Below, piece after piece: positions 8,139 to 15,520 of a stretch of DNA of 15,722 nt. The stretch is from Leptospiraceae bacterium (GTDB lineage Bacteria > Spirochaetota > Leptospiria > Turneriellales > Turneriellaceae): contig JANWWX010000005.1 of the NCBI GenBank assembly GCA_025057195.1, forward strand, positions 1 through 15,722. Reading direction: 5' to 3'. Numbering within the stretch: the first letter of the stretch is position 1; each line of letters opens with the position of its first letter. The notes below the pieces were generated by a model. The model saw only the letters and a list, made by a program, of their open reading frames with translations. It had not been told where the DNA came from and made no database searches. Both the position numbers and the translations under genes were made by a program.

Positions 8139-8372
8139 ATGCTACCAAAGAGCACAATCCCTATGTTTTTCGCTTTGCTTTGTTTTGCGCTCGCTGGATG
8201 CAAATCCGAATGCGACCGCTATTTAGAAAAATTTTGTGCTGACCAACAAAGCCCACTTTGTGCAAGCGCGCGTGAGCGCAGCAAAAATTGGACACAGGAC
8301 CAATGCCGGCTCGAACGCAACCAACTGGAAATTGAAGAGCAGTCCAAAAGGCTCGAACAAGAGTTGAAGTGA
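8139..8372 (+). CDS. small four-cysteine lipoprotein
   Basis: A 77-residue protein with a lipoprotein signal: MLPKSTIPMFFALLCFALAGC, lipobox LAGC with Cys21 as the lipidated residue. The mature part carries four further cysteines in the spacing C25-x7-C33-x7-C41-x14-C56, likely two disulfides in the periplasm, then a charged helix (IEEQSKRLEQELK). Lys22-Ser23 after the lipid Cys argues against the E. coli-type Asp inner-membrane signal, but sorting rules vary between phyla. There is no clear ribosome site; a palindrome sits directly before the ATG, and ATG at 8163 (residue 9) is a weaker alternative start. Its TGA overlaps the ATG of the aminotransferase (TGATG), so the two are translationally coupled. 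No known family recognised. Confidence 0.72.
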   Translation: MLPKSTIPMFFALLCFALAGCKSECDRYLEKFCADQQSPLCASARERSKNWTQDQCRLERNQLEIEEQSKRLEQELK

Positions 8373-9529
8373 TGCGCGAGTTTTTGGCGGCGCGCAGCCA
8401 CGCCATCGACACGAGTGAAATCCGCCGTGTCTTTGACCTTGCCGCAAAAATCCCGAACCCCCTCAATCTCTCGATTGGGCAACCGGATTTTCCCGTGCCA
8501 CAGCCGGTCAAAGAGGCCATCGCCAAAGCAATTGTGGACAACAAGACTGGCTACACGCAGACTGCGGGACTGCCGGCGTTGCGAGAAGCGATTGTGGAGT
8601 TTCTGGCCGAAAAAACCGGCTTTCGCTACCATCCAGACCACACCATTGTTTCGACCGGTGTGGCTTCGATCCTTTTTCTTTTATTCCAAGCGTTGATCGA
8701 GAAAGACGACGCGGTGCTGCTCCTCGATCCCTATTTTTTGATCTACCCGGCACTGGTGCGCTACCACGGGGCACGGCAATTCACTATCCCGGAAGATTTT
8801 GGTGAGGCTGAGATCGCCACGCTGGAAGCAGAGCTAGCACAAAAAGGAATAAAACTCAAACTCATCATTTATGCCTCGCCATCCAATCCCACTGGCAAAA
8901 TCCTCAACCGCCTGCAGCTGGCGCTTTTGGCAGAGCTCGCTGAGAAACACGATGCGGTCATCGCCGCTGATGAGATCTATGCTGCTTTTGATTACGAAAA
9001 CCAGCACGTGAGCATGGCGTCTTTGGCACCGGCGCGCACGCTGACGCTTAACGGTTTTTCCAAAAGCCATGCCTTGACGGGATTGCGTGTGGGCTATTTA
9101 GCAGCCCCGCCGCGATTTGCCGAAATCGTGCAAAAGATGATCACTTTGCAGCAGTACACCATGGTCTGCGCGCCACAGCCCGCACAGTGGGGGGCAATCA
9201 CTGCCCTCAAAACGCCGATCCACGAAGAGCTCAAGACGATGAAGCGGCGGCGCGATTTTGTTATTGACAAACTTCGCATGGTGACGACGCTGGCTTCACC
9301 TGACGGAGCATTTTATGTGTATCCTAAGGTACCGGTGGATTCGGCACAGTTTGTGGCCAAAGCCATCGAGCGCAGGTTGCTTTTGGTACCTGGCTACATC
9401 TTTAGCGCCAACCGCAATTACGTCCGCATCAGCTATGCCACGCGCGAGGATATTCTTGAGGAGGGTTGTGCGGTATTCTGTGGTCTGGTGGAAGAACTCA
9501 CTACGGGAGTGTCAAATGAAACTATTTAA
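8372..9529 (+). CDS. PLP-dependent class I/II aminotransferase
   Basis: A cytosolic aminotransferase of the aspartate/aromatic aminotransferase fold, 385 residues. Markers: INxS-like start region NLSIGQPDFPVP (about 32-43), GYTQTAGLPALREAI (60-74), ASPSNPTGK with Asn172 (169-176), AADEIYAAF with Asp200 and Tyr203, the PLP lysine Lys231 in GFSKSHALTGLRVGYL, and a substrate-carboxylate Arg in NYVRISYA near 350. Amino acid specificity cannot be read from sequence. ATG at 8372 is preferred over the adjoining GTG at 8369; it overlaps the lipoprotein stop. It overlaps the next gene by 14 bases, so three genes are tightly linked, though a metabolic enzyme between two envelope proteins is not an obvious functional set. 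Confidence 0.93.
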   Translation: MREFLAARSHAIDTSEIRRVFDLAAKIPNPLNLSIGQPDFPVPQPVKEAIAKAIVDNKTGYTQTAGLPALREAIVEFLAEKTGFRYHPDHTIVSTGVASILFLLFQALIEKDDAVLLLDPYFLIYPALVRYHGARQFTIPEDFGEAEIATLEAELAQKGIKLKLIIYASPSNPTGKILNRLQLALLAELAEKHDAVIAADEIYAAFDYENQHVSMASLAPARTLTLNGFSKSHALTGLRVGYLAAPPRFAEIVQKMITLQQYTMVCAPQPAQWGAITALKTPIHEELKTMKRRRDFVIDKLRMVTTLASPDGAFYVYPKVPVDSAQFVAKAIERRLLLVPGYIFSANRNYVRISYATREDILEEGCAVFCGLVEELTTGVSNETI

Positions 9530-10133
9530 AAAATTTTTATTTTTATTCTTTGTCTGCGTATTGCCTCTCGCTGCGCAGGCCAAAAGGAAGGCCAAACCAG
9601 CTCAGCCCGAACCGACGATAACCAGACCCGCTCCGCCCGAGGAGGCTGCCACAGCCGAGCCCGCCCAAGAAGAACCCACGTACTCCCCTCGTAATTGTAG
9701 CGACTATCCCTACATGAAGGGCTGTTGGAATCTAGTGTATGGGCCTATGCTTGGCCTTGAAGACGGAAAATTCATTTTCGGTGTTTATGGCATGGCGAAT
9801 TACTTCATTAGGGAGCGCCTAGCATTGGGTGGCCGCATCTACGCGCTCTTTCCGGAAAATCTCCAGTACTATACCGTAGGCGCTACGATCCAATACTTTA
9901 TCGGCCCGGTGGTGCTGAATACCCTCATTGTGCCGGGGTTTACCTTTGCACGGCTCTTTGTGCGGGGTGAGGTCACCTCTGATGGCCATTCGTATGCTCC
10001 AATGGTGGGATTCATTTGGCGCTCAGGGGGCAACTTTTACTATGGAATTTCTTACAATCGTACTACGTATGTCTATGGTGGCCTGAGCGTCACGAGAACT
10101 GAATTCTTACCCATATTCTTTTATACTTTTTAG
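9516..10133 (+). CDS. secreted protein, likely small outer-membrane beta-barrel
   Basis: A 205-residue protein starting with ATG at 9516, with GGGAG (9505-9509) six bases before it. Signal peptide at 1-22 (KKFLFLFFVCVLPLAAQA, cleavage after AQA). Residues 23-57 form a Pro/Glu/Ala-rich linker (KPAQPEPTITRPAPPEE), followed by Cys pair NCSDYPYMKGC, then about 130 residues of alternating aromatic and Gly strands (LVYGPMLGL, FIFGVYGMANYF, YYTVGATIQYFIG, NFYYGISYNRTTYVYGGLSV) ending in FFYTF. The terminal Phe with aromatic neighbours is the outer-membrane insertion signal. The number of strands is not determinable by eye, probably 8. It overlaps the aminotransferase by 14 bases and the convergent exoA by 27. 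No known family name can be given. Confidence 0.75.
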   Translation: MKLFKKFLFLFFVCVLPLAAQAKRKAKPAQPEPTITRPAPPEEAATAEPAQEEPTYSPRNCSDYPYMKGCWNLVYGPMLGLEDGKFIFGVYGMANYFIRERLALGGRIYALFPENLQYYTVGATIQYFIGPVVLNTLIVPGFTFARLFVRGEVTSDGHSYAPMVGFIWRSGGNFYYGISYNRTTYVYGGLSVTRTEFLPIFFYTF

Positions 10134-10901
10134 ATCGATAACCAAGACAATCGGGCAGTGGTCTGAGCCCATGTAGTTATGCAGGTGTTCCACTTCTTTA
10201 ACTAATGGGTACAACGGGGCATCGACAATAAAATAATCGATGCGCCAGCCGACGTTGCGTTCGCGCGCACGCGACTGCATCTGCCACCATGTATAGCTCA
10301 CCTTGTCAGGATATTTTTTGCGGAACACATCCACCCAATTGTCGGCAAGCAGGCGATCCACCCAAGCACGTTCTTCTGGCAAAAAGCCGATGCTATTTTC
10401 GTTTTCTTTGGGGCGGGCAAGATCGATCGGCTGGTGTGCCACGTTGAGATCGCCGGTAAAAAGCACGCGGTATTTTTGCCGGCGTAGCTCGGAAATATAT
10501 TTATGGAAGTGGTCATAAAACTCCAGCTTCTCGCGCCAGGCCGCCTCCGATTTGCCGCCGTTGGGAAAATAATTACCAAACATAATCAGGTCACCGGAGC
10601 GGATCCCGATCACTCGCCCCTCGTGGTCGTTCCAGCCCGGCATGCCACGCAAAATTTCTGCAGAACGGAAAAGCCCGTGGCGGATGAATACGGCAGTCCC
10701 AGCATAGCCTGGCTTTTCTGCGCTGTGGTAGTGCGCATCATAGCCAGTGGGATGGCGCAGTGCTTCGCTGAGTTGTTCGGGCTTGGCCTTGGTTTCCTGG
10801 ATGAACAGGACGTCTGGTTTTTGCTCAACAATTAGCTTTTGCAGCTCTCCTTTTTTTTCGATCGCACGGATGCCATTGACATTAAACGAGATGATTTTCA
10901 T
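10107..10901 (-). CDS. xth: exodeoxyribonuclease III / AP endonuclease
   Basis: A Mg-dependent EEP-family nuclease that cuts at abasic sites and removes 3' blocked ends in base excision repair; 264 residues, normal length. Motifs: MKIISFNVNGIRA start, Glu36 in FIQETK (metal), Tyr/Asn region MFGNYFPNG (107-114), Asp151 and Asn153 in GDLNVAH, Asp222 in WRIDYF, and Asp247-His248 in GSDHCPI. All catalytic residues are present. ATG at 10899-10901 lacks a Shine-Dalgarno; CATAAC lies 7 bases upstream. Its last eight codons and stop overlap the end of the outer-membrane protein gene on the other strand. The gene is divergent from sucD and appears to be alone. The name exoA is equally used. Confidence 0.96.
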   Translation of the reverse strand: MKIISFNVNGIRAIEKKGELQKLIVEQKPDVLFIQETKAKPEQLSEALRHPTGYDAHYHSAEKPGYAGTAVFIRHGLFRSAEILRGMPGWNDHEGRVIGIRSGDLIMFGNYFPNGGKSEAAWREKLEFYDHFHKYISELRRQKYRVLFTGDLNVAHQPIDLARPKENENSIGFLPEERAWVDRLLADNWVDVFRKKYPDKVSYTWWQMQSRARERNVGWRIDYFIVDAPLYPLVKEVEHLHNYMGSDHCPIVLVIDLKSIKEYG

Positions 10902-10908
10902 ATTTCAG

Positions 10909-10914
10909 GTTATG
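10909..10914 (-). promoter_or_regulatory. -10-like box of exodeoxyribonuclease III gene
   Basis: Minus strand CATAAC, 7 bases before the ATG, no ribosome site in between. I found no acceptable -35 box 15-19 bases upstream, so this is weaker than the pyrG and SpoIIE-gene promoters; it is listed because the distance to the start codon is the same. Confidence 0.3.
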
Positions 10915-11073
10915 CTTTTTAGATGCTGTGCACACTTTTTTATGGTTTTCTTAAAAAATGGCTCTTGAGTCTCTTTGAGTTTTCCCTACAACCATGCAGC
11001 AAGCATGATGTCGGCCAATTTCGAACATACACACTATTCCTTGACGGCAGCTTTTGCCTTTCAACTCAAACGC

Positions 11074-11955
11074 ATGGCTGTTCTTCTGACAGAAAAAACC
11101 CGTATCATTGTGCAGGGCATCACTGGCAAAGAGGGTTCGTTCCATACCGCACAGATGCTAGAATACAACACGAAGGCGAAAGTCGTGGGCGGTGTCACCC
11201 CCGGCAAGGGCGGCCAGAAATCCGAACACGGTTTGCCGATATTCAACAGCGTGCGGGAAGCAATAGAAAAAGAAGGCGCGAATGCTTCGGTGATTTTCGT
11301 GCCACCGGCATTTGCTGCGGATGCAATTTTGGAAGGTGTCTTCGCAGGGTTGGAGTTGGTTGTCTGCATCACCGAGGGCATTCCGGTGCGTGATATGTCG
11401 CGCATTGTCGATTACATCCGCAAGGGAAAAACCACGGTGATAGGGCCAAACTGCCCAGGCGTGATCACTCCTGGTGTGGGCAAGATGGGTATCATGCCGG
11501 GCTTCATCCACACTCCGGGCACAATCGGCGTCGTCTCGCGCTCTGGTACACTCACGTATGAATCCGTGCACCAATTGAGCAAAGTGGGATTGGGCCAAAG
11601 CACCTGTATCGGCATCGGGGGTGACCCCATCATTGGCTTGCCACATTTGGATGCCATCAAGCTTTTGGCTGAGGATCCGGCCACCGAAGGCATTGTGATG
11701 ATTGGGGAGATTGGCGGCAGTGCGGAGGAAGAGGCTGCGGCCTACATAAAACAACATGTCAAAAAGCCAGTGGTAGGATTCATTGCTGGCCAAACCGCCC
11801 CGCCCGGCCGGCGCATGGGACATGCCGGGGCGATCATCTCCGGCTCCTCTGGGACTGCGCAGAGCAAGATGGCGGCCATGCGCGATGCTGGAATCCACGT
11901 CTGCGAGTCACCAGCGGAAATTGGGGAGACCATGCGCCGTGCCTTGCGACGCTGA
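11074..11955 (+). CDS. sucD: succinyl-CoA synthetase alpha subunit
   Basis: Alpha subunit of the ADP- or GDP-forming succinate-CoA ligase of the TCA cycle; it binds CoA and carries the phosphohistidine. It has 293 residues from ATG 11074, which matches the family start ([24 protein letters not shown]); longer in-frame starts (10975 TTG, 11005 ATG) add residues not found in the family. CoA-binding Rossmann domain with GVTPGKGGQ (40-48), [12 protein letters not shown] (123-134), the SRSGTLTYE segment (155-163), GEIGGSAEE (211-219) and active His250 in GHAGAIISG. No Shine-Dalgarno is clear; a weak promoter candidate is TTGAGT (10965-10970), 16 bases, TACAAC (10987-10992). The beta subunit gene sucC, usually just upstream, is absent here. 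Two bases separate it from the GT4 gene. Confidence 0.97.
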   Translation: MAVLLTEKTRIIVQGITGKEGSFHTAQMLEYNTKAKVVGGVTPGKGGQKSEHGLPIFNSVREAIEKEGANASVIFVPPAFAADAILEGVFAGLELVVCITEGIPVRDMSRIVDYIRKGKTTVIGPNCPGVITPGVGKMGIMPGFIHTPGTIGVVSRSGTLTYESVHQLSKVGLGQSTCIGIGGDPIIGLPHLDAIKLLAEDPATEGIVMIGEIGGSAEEEAAAYIKQHVKKPVVGFIAGQTAPPGRRMGHAGAIISGSSGTAQSKMAAMRDAGIHVCESPAEIGETMRRALRR

Positions 11956-11957
11956 GC

Positions 11958-13175
11958 ATGCGTGTCGCCATCTTCACCGATTCTTTTTTCCCCAAAGTGG
12001 ACGGAGTGGGCGTATCGGTCCAGAATTTTTGCGAGCGCTTAGAGGAACGTGGTCACGAATTTATTATTTGCTGCCCGCGCTACGGCGAAAATGATACTGA
12101 ACGGATAGGCCGCAATATCCGCGTCGAGCGCTTCAAATCGATCCCTGTTCCGTCATACGAAGAGATGCGGTTGATCGTTCCTGGGCGTAAAAAGCTGCAC
12201 CGTGTGATACGAGAATTCCAGCCTCAGTTGATCCATATCCAGACACCCGGTTTTTTGGGGCAGTATGGAGTGCTGGCTGCGAAAATTTATTCTATTCCGG
12301 TCATCGGCACATACCACACCATGATGAGCGAGGTGGGGATGTACGTCAACCCCCTGCGCCTGCTGAAACTCGACAAATTGCTGCAACGCGTGCGCAGGCG
12401 CAAAAAAATCGCCAGCAAGCTTCACAAGATTACCCGCAAGAAGCCATCGCTTGGCGGTAAACTCCTCTACCAATTGGCTAACCGCCTTTACGAAAAATGC
12501 CAACTCGTAATCACTCCCAGCGAACTCATCAAAAAAGAGCTGCTGAGCAAAGGTTTCAAAAAACCGATCACCGTGGTTTCCAACGGGATTGATCTGCAAT
12601 TTTTCCGCGGCGAAAAACGGATTTTTCCTGAGGACGAACCGCGGCTGCTCCACGTTGGCCGTCTTGCACTGGAAAAAAACCCTGAAGAGGTGGTGCGAGC
12701 CTTTGCCCTAATAAAAGATAAAATACCACGTGCTCGGATGACCATTGTCGGCGATGGCCCACTTTTGGTGGAACTCAAGCGCGATGCCTCGGCGCTTGGC
12801 ATCGCAGACAGCATCACCTTTACCGGCTACCTGCCACGGCAAAAACTCCCGCAAATTTACGCTGAGCACGATCTTTTTATCACCGCTTCGGCGATGGAAA
12901 CACAGGGACTGGTTGCACTCGAGGCCGTGGCGATGGGATTGCCTGCAGTAGGAACTAATGCCTATGCTTTGCCAGAGCTCATCCAGGATGGGCGCAATGG
13001 CTTTTGTGTCACACCACACGATGTGCCGGCGCTGGCAGAAGCTGCCCTGCGTATCTTACAGAATAAAGAATTTTATGAACGCGCATCGCTCGAAAGTTTG
13101 GCGATTGCGAAAGAGCACAGCCATGAGCGCTCGACGGACAAGTTAGAGCGCATCTATCTTGAAGCCATCCGTTAG
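11958..13175 (+). CDS. glycosyltransferase family 4, probably lipid-linked
   Basis: A 405-residue GT-B, retaining GT4 enzyme that transfers a sugar from a nucleotide sugar, probably at the inner face of the cytoplasmic membrane. N-terminal acceptor domain: TDSFFPKVDGVGVSV (7-21), IHIQTPGFLGQYG (92-104), GTYHTMMSEVGMYV (117-130). C-terminal donor domain: VVSNGIDLQFF (206-216), HVGRLALEKNPEEVV, TIVGDGPLL (262-270) and the catalytic E-x7-E pair Glu314/Glu322 in METQGLVALEAVAMGLP. A strongly basic helix at about 140-172 (RVRRRKK, HKITRKK) suits binding to anionic lipid. The pattern resembles diacylglycerol glucosyltransferases, but sugar and acceptor are inferred. It begins 2 bases after sucD and overlaps the convergent phosphoesterase by 4 bases. 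There is no signal peptide. Confidence 0.9.
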   Translation: MRVAIFTDSFFPKVDGVGVSVQNFCERLEERGHEFIICCPRYGENDTERIGRNIRVERFKSIPVPSYEEMRLIVPGRKKLHRVIREFQPQLIHIQTPGFLGQYGVLAAKIYSIPVIGTYHTMMSEVGMYVNPLRLLKLDKLLQRVRRRKKIASKLHKITRKKPSLGGKLLYQLANRLYEKCQLVITPSELIKKELLSKGFKKPITVVSNGIDLQFFRGEKRIFPEDEPRLLHVGRLALEKNPEEVVRAFALIKDKIPRARMTIVGDGPLLVELKRDASALGIADSITFTGYLPRQKLPQIYAEHDLFITASAMETQGLVALEAVAMGLPAVGTNAYALPELIQDGRNGFCVTPHDVPALAEAALRILQNKEFYERASLESLAIAKEHSHERSTDKLERIYLEAIR

Positions 13176-13987
13176 TGGATGAGGCAGAATTTTTGGTAAA
13201 TCCGGTCTTTGCCGCAAAACTCGAGCCCGCGGAAGATGCCGTCTTGTTCGATGACAAAGGTACCAGACTCGATCCAATCGCCAGTATTGATAACACGTAG
13301 TTCTGGATCAGCCATCGCCTGATGGGTATGCCCGCAGATCAGTAGGCGATTGCCCTGCGTTGCCCGTTCGCGCAGGACGGTGTAGTAGCGGCGGACTTCT
13401 TCCTCAGTCTCATTGCGATCAAAATTAAGGTGGCGGCGATAAAAATTTTCCATGGCCGTAAAAACCGAGGGAAAAACATAGCTGACAAGGTGCAACAGCC
13501 TCAAGGTTAAAATATTCAGGAACCAGAAAATTTTGCCGTATTGCCCTTGGTGGCCATGCAGCACGACAATGCGCTCATCGTGCCAGACTTCGGCGATAGT
13601 GTAGCCGCGTTCACGTAGGTATTGTTCAATTTTGGGCGGCAGCCGGATCCAGTAACTGAAAGAATCGTGGTTGCCAATCAAATATACTTTGATCGAACTC
13701 GGAAGAGCCAACGCATCGATGCGATCAAAGAGCCGGTTGAAGCGCTTGCGCCCATAGCGGCGCACTAACCGGCGCTGCGCGCTAAAATACCAGTTCTCGA
13801 TGATGTCACCGACGAGGAAAATCCGGCGGAATTTAATGCCCCGTCGCCGCAGGTGGTCGAGGAGTTTGAATAGTTCTTTATGCCGGTGGTTGCGCAGTTT
13901 CTTGCGTAGGAGATAGTGGATGTCGGAAATGTATAGCGCGTCGTAAACCGTATTTTTCTTAAACTGGAATTGCCGCTGCGCGACCAC
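13172..13987 (-). CDS. LpxH-like calcineurin-family metallophosphoesterase
   Basis: A 271-residue two-metal phosphoesterase. Metal motifs in order: Asp22 and His24 in SDIHY, GDIIE with Asp61 (usually GDxxD/E), GNHD (106-109), His144/His146 in LHGHQ and GHTH (219-222). The layout, the LHGH segment and the size resemble UDP-2,3-diacylglucosamine pyrophosphatase (LpxH), which makes lipid X in lipid A synthesis; a different nucleotide-sugar or lipid phosphate substrate is possible, so no symbol is given. A hydrophobic segment at about 155-175 could contact membrane. The start is GTG at 13985-13987, 18 bases after the SpoIIE-gene stop; ribosome site support is poor. A tiny frame ATG-TTA-TAA (14000-13992) lies in between. 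The stop TAA (13174-13172) overlaps the glycosyltransferase stop. Confidence 0.87.
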   Translation of the reverse strand: MVAQRQFQFKKNTVYDALYISDIHYLLRKKLRNHRHKELFKLLDHLRRRGIKFRRIFLVGDIIENWYFSAQRRLVRRYGRKRFNRLFDRIDALALPSSIKVYLIGNHDSFSYWIRLPPKIEQYLRERGYTIAEVWHDERIVVLHGHQGQYGKIFWFLNILTLRLLHLVSYVFPSVFTAMENFYRRHLNFDRNETEEEVRRYYTVLRERATQGNRLLICGHTHQAMADPELRVINTGDWIESGTFVIEQDGIFRGLEFCGKDRIYQKFCLIH

Positions 13988-14005
13988 AATTTTATAACAT
14001 AAACC

Positions 14006-15316
14006 TCACGGCACCATGAACGCCATCACTGACATATCGTCGAGCCTGCGGTACTTGCCACGGAATTCTCTCAAGGTATCGCACAGGTGGTGCACAGCTT
14101 CGCGTGGGTGGCTGAAGTTTTTACCGCTCATAGCCCGAATGATGCCTTCTTCGCCAAACTCTTCGCGTGCTTCGTTGCGCGTTTCGCTGACACCGTCTGT
14201 GGTGGCCAGCACTATGTCCCCCGATTTGACCTGGATGCAGGTCGAGCGGATAACCAAATTTTCATCAACACCAAAGAATGGGAAACCATCCGCCGCGTTG
14301 TGGGCTGCCCGTGGCAAGACATGCACTTTGCCTTGGCGCAGCACATAGACAGGAGTATGGCCGAAGTCAAAATAAACCAAGGCATTGTTCTTGCTATCCA
14401 AAAGTAATACTGCTCCGGAGGCGTACATGTCGGTCGGTGTGGACTGCACCAACATGCGGTTCAACAGGCGCAACCGTGCCGAAAGTTGCAAGGATTTATA
14501 ATCCAGTTCTCTGTGCGTGTGTGTCAGGTAGCGGAACACAGCACGGAAATAGGCACCAAGGGCTAGCACCATCTGCGCTGCTTTGATCCCCTTGCCACAG
14601 ACATCCATGATGGCAAAAAGGCCGAGGTGTGGCTGCAAACCCTGCAGGTAAAGGAAGTCTCCCCCGACTTCACCGTGCGGTTCATAGTGGTACGCATGGT
14701 CAAAGAGCAGGTCGCTATTGCTCTGTTCTAGCGCCAGCATCGCCTGTTGCGCCTCCCGTGCTGCGGCAGTATCTTTGAGTTCATAAAAGGCAATGCCATC
14801 CATCACTGCCTTGACCGTGGCCACGCCATAATACTCCCCGCGGTATGTGATGACGAAAGGATCGTAAAGCTGGTCGCGGGGGCGGGACATCAATAGGCGC
14901 GAAACATCTGAGAGTGGGGTGCGGGCATCGACCACCACGAGTCCTTTTTCCAGGACCTCAGTAACTTTATTTTCGGGACGGAGGAAGATATGCCGCGTGT
15001 ATTGGTTTTGGCCTAACAATGCCCGGAATTTTTCGGCCTTGACGTAGCCGACAAATTCGCCTTTGTCTTTGACAGGAAAAAATTCAGTATTAAAATCGGT
15101 GATGAGTTCGTCGAGCAAGCGTAGGCTGGTTTCGGCAGAAATCCAGTCCACAGAAATGTCAGCGAGCCTGCCCACCTCAAAGGCAGAAAACACCGTGTTT
15201 TCTTTGACCGCTCGCCGCCACTCCCTTTGGGCTATGATCTTGCACGCGCGGTCGAGTGCACGCTCCAGCTCGTCGTCGAAGAGGGTGTTAACCGCAGGGA
15301 CGGAACTACTTTTCAT
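14006..15316 (-). CDS. CBS-pair protein with SpoIIE-type PP2C serine phosphatase domain
   Basis: A cytosolic signalling phosphatase of the RsbU/SpoIIE type, 436 residues from ATG 15316. An N-terminal helical part (1-65) leads into two CBS-like repeats (about 70-105, EFFPVKDKGEFVGYV; and 125-190, DPFVITYRGEYYGVATVKAVMDG), which may bind a nucleotide. A short helix (AAREAQQAMLALEQSNSDLL) connects to the phosphatase domain with EVGGDFLYL (metal Asp), MDVCGKGIKAA, FDFGHTPVYVL, TTDGVSETR and DDMSVMAF. Such enzymes usually dephosphorylate an anti-sigma antagonist in a partner-switch pathway; no partner kinase or STAS protein lies in the window. TTG 15334 would add six residues, but ATG fits a promoter 8 bases upstream. 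First of a two-gene operon with the phosphoesterase. Confidence 0.93.
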   Translation of the reverse strand: MKSSSVPAVNTLFDDELERALDRACKIIAQREWRRAVKENTVFSAFEVGRLADISVDWISAETSLRLLDELITDFNTEFFPVKDKGEFVGYVKAEKFRALLGQNQYTRHIFLRPENKVTEVLEKGLVVVDARTPLSDVSRLLMSRPRDQLYDPFVITYRGEYYGVATVKAVMDGIAFYELKDTAAAREAQQAMLALEQSNSDLLFDHAYHYEPHGEVGGDFLYLQGLQPHLGLFAIMDVCGKGIKAAQMVLALGAYFRAVFRYLTHTHRELDYKSLQLSARLRLLNRMLVQSTPTDMYASGAVLLLDSKNNALVYFDFGHTPVYVLRQGKVHVLPRAAHNAADGFPFFGVDENLVIRSTCIQVKSGDIVLATTDGVSETRNEAREEFGEEGIIRAMSGKNFSHPREAVHHLCDTLREFRGKYRRLDDMSVMAFMVP

Positions 15317-15324
15317 CAATTTGG

Positions 15325-15353
15325 AAAATAACAAAATAATGACTGGATGTCAA
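15325..15353 (-). promoter_or_regulatory. promoter of the SpoIIE-phosphatase operon, possibly leaderless
   Basis: Minus strand TTGACA (15353-15348), exactly 17 bases, TATTTT (15330-15325), then 8 bases CCAAATTG before ATG 15316. No ribosome site. The perfect -35 box and ideal spacer make this the best promoter in the window together with that of pyrG; it also makes the TTG start at 15334 unlikely, since that lies inside the promoter. Confidence 0.65.
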
Positions 15354-15520
15354 GATTTCGTGCGAACCATGGCCGCGCCAGCCACGGCTTTTTGGAAGGA
15401 TGCCAACCCATTTTTTATCGCTATATAAAACGCCAAGATTGCCATCACAAACACAGTGTTATGGCAAAAGGTAGTAAGCCGGCACTGGCAGGGATGGATT
15501 AGTTTTACGTTTTTCTGCCG

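Noticed and set aside
8090..8203. N-terminal extension of the 38-residue ORF to 76 codons
   Set aside because: Runs antisense through the lipoprotein signal peptide region and lacks a ribosome site, whereas the internal ATG has AAGGAG.
9315..9515. Upstream extension of the outer-membrane protein frame
   Set aside because: It lies inside the aminotransferase C-terminus; the ATG at 9516 has a good ribosome site and begins a clean signal peptide.
10975..11073. Upstream extension of sucD from TTG 10975 or ATG 11005
   Set aside because: Family proteins start at the MAVL segment; the added residues are not SucD-like and no ribosome site precedes them.
11158..11898. Long minus-strand open frame (246 codons) opposite sucD
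   Set aside because: Fully antisense to a gene with complete family motifs; rich in His, Arg and Asp in the way typical of shadows, no start signals.
15317..15334. TTG start for the SpoIIE phosphatase
   Set aside because: It falls within the -10 region of a well-formed promoter, and ATG six codons later is a normal start.
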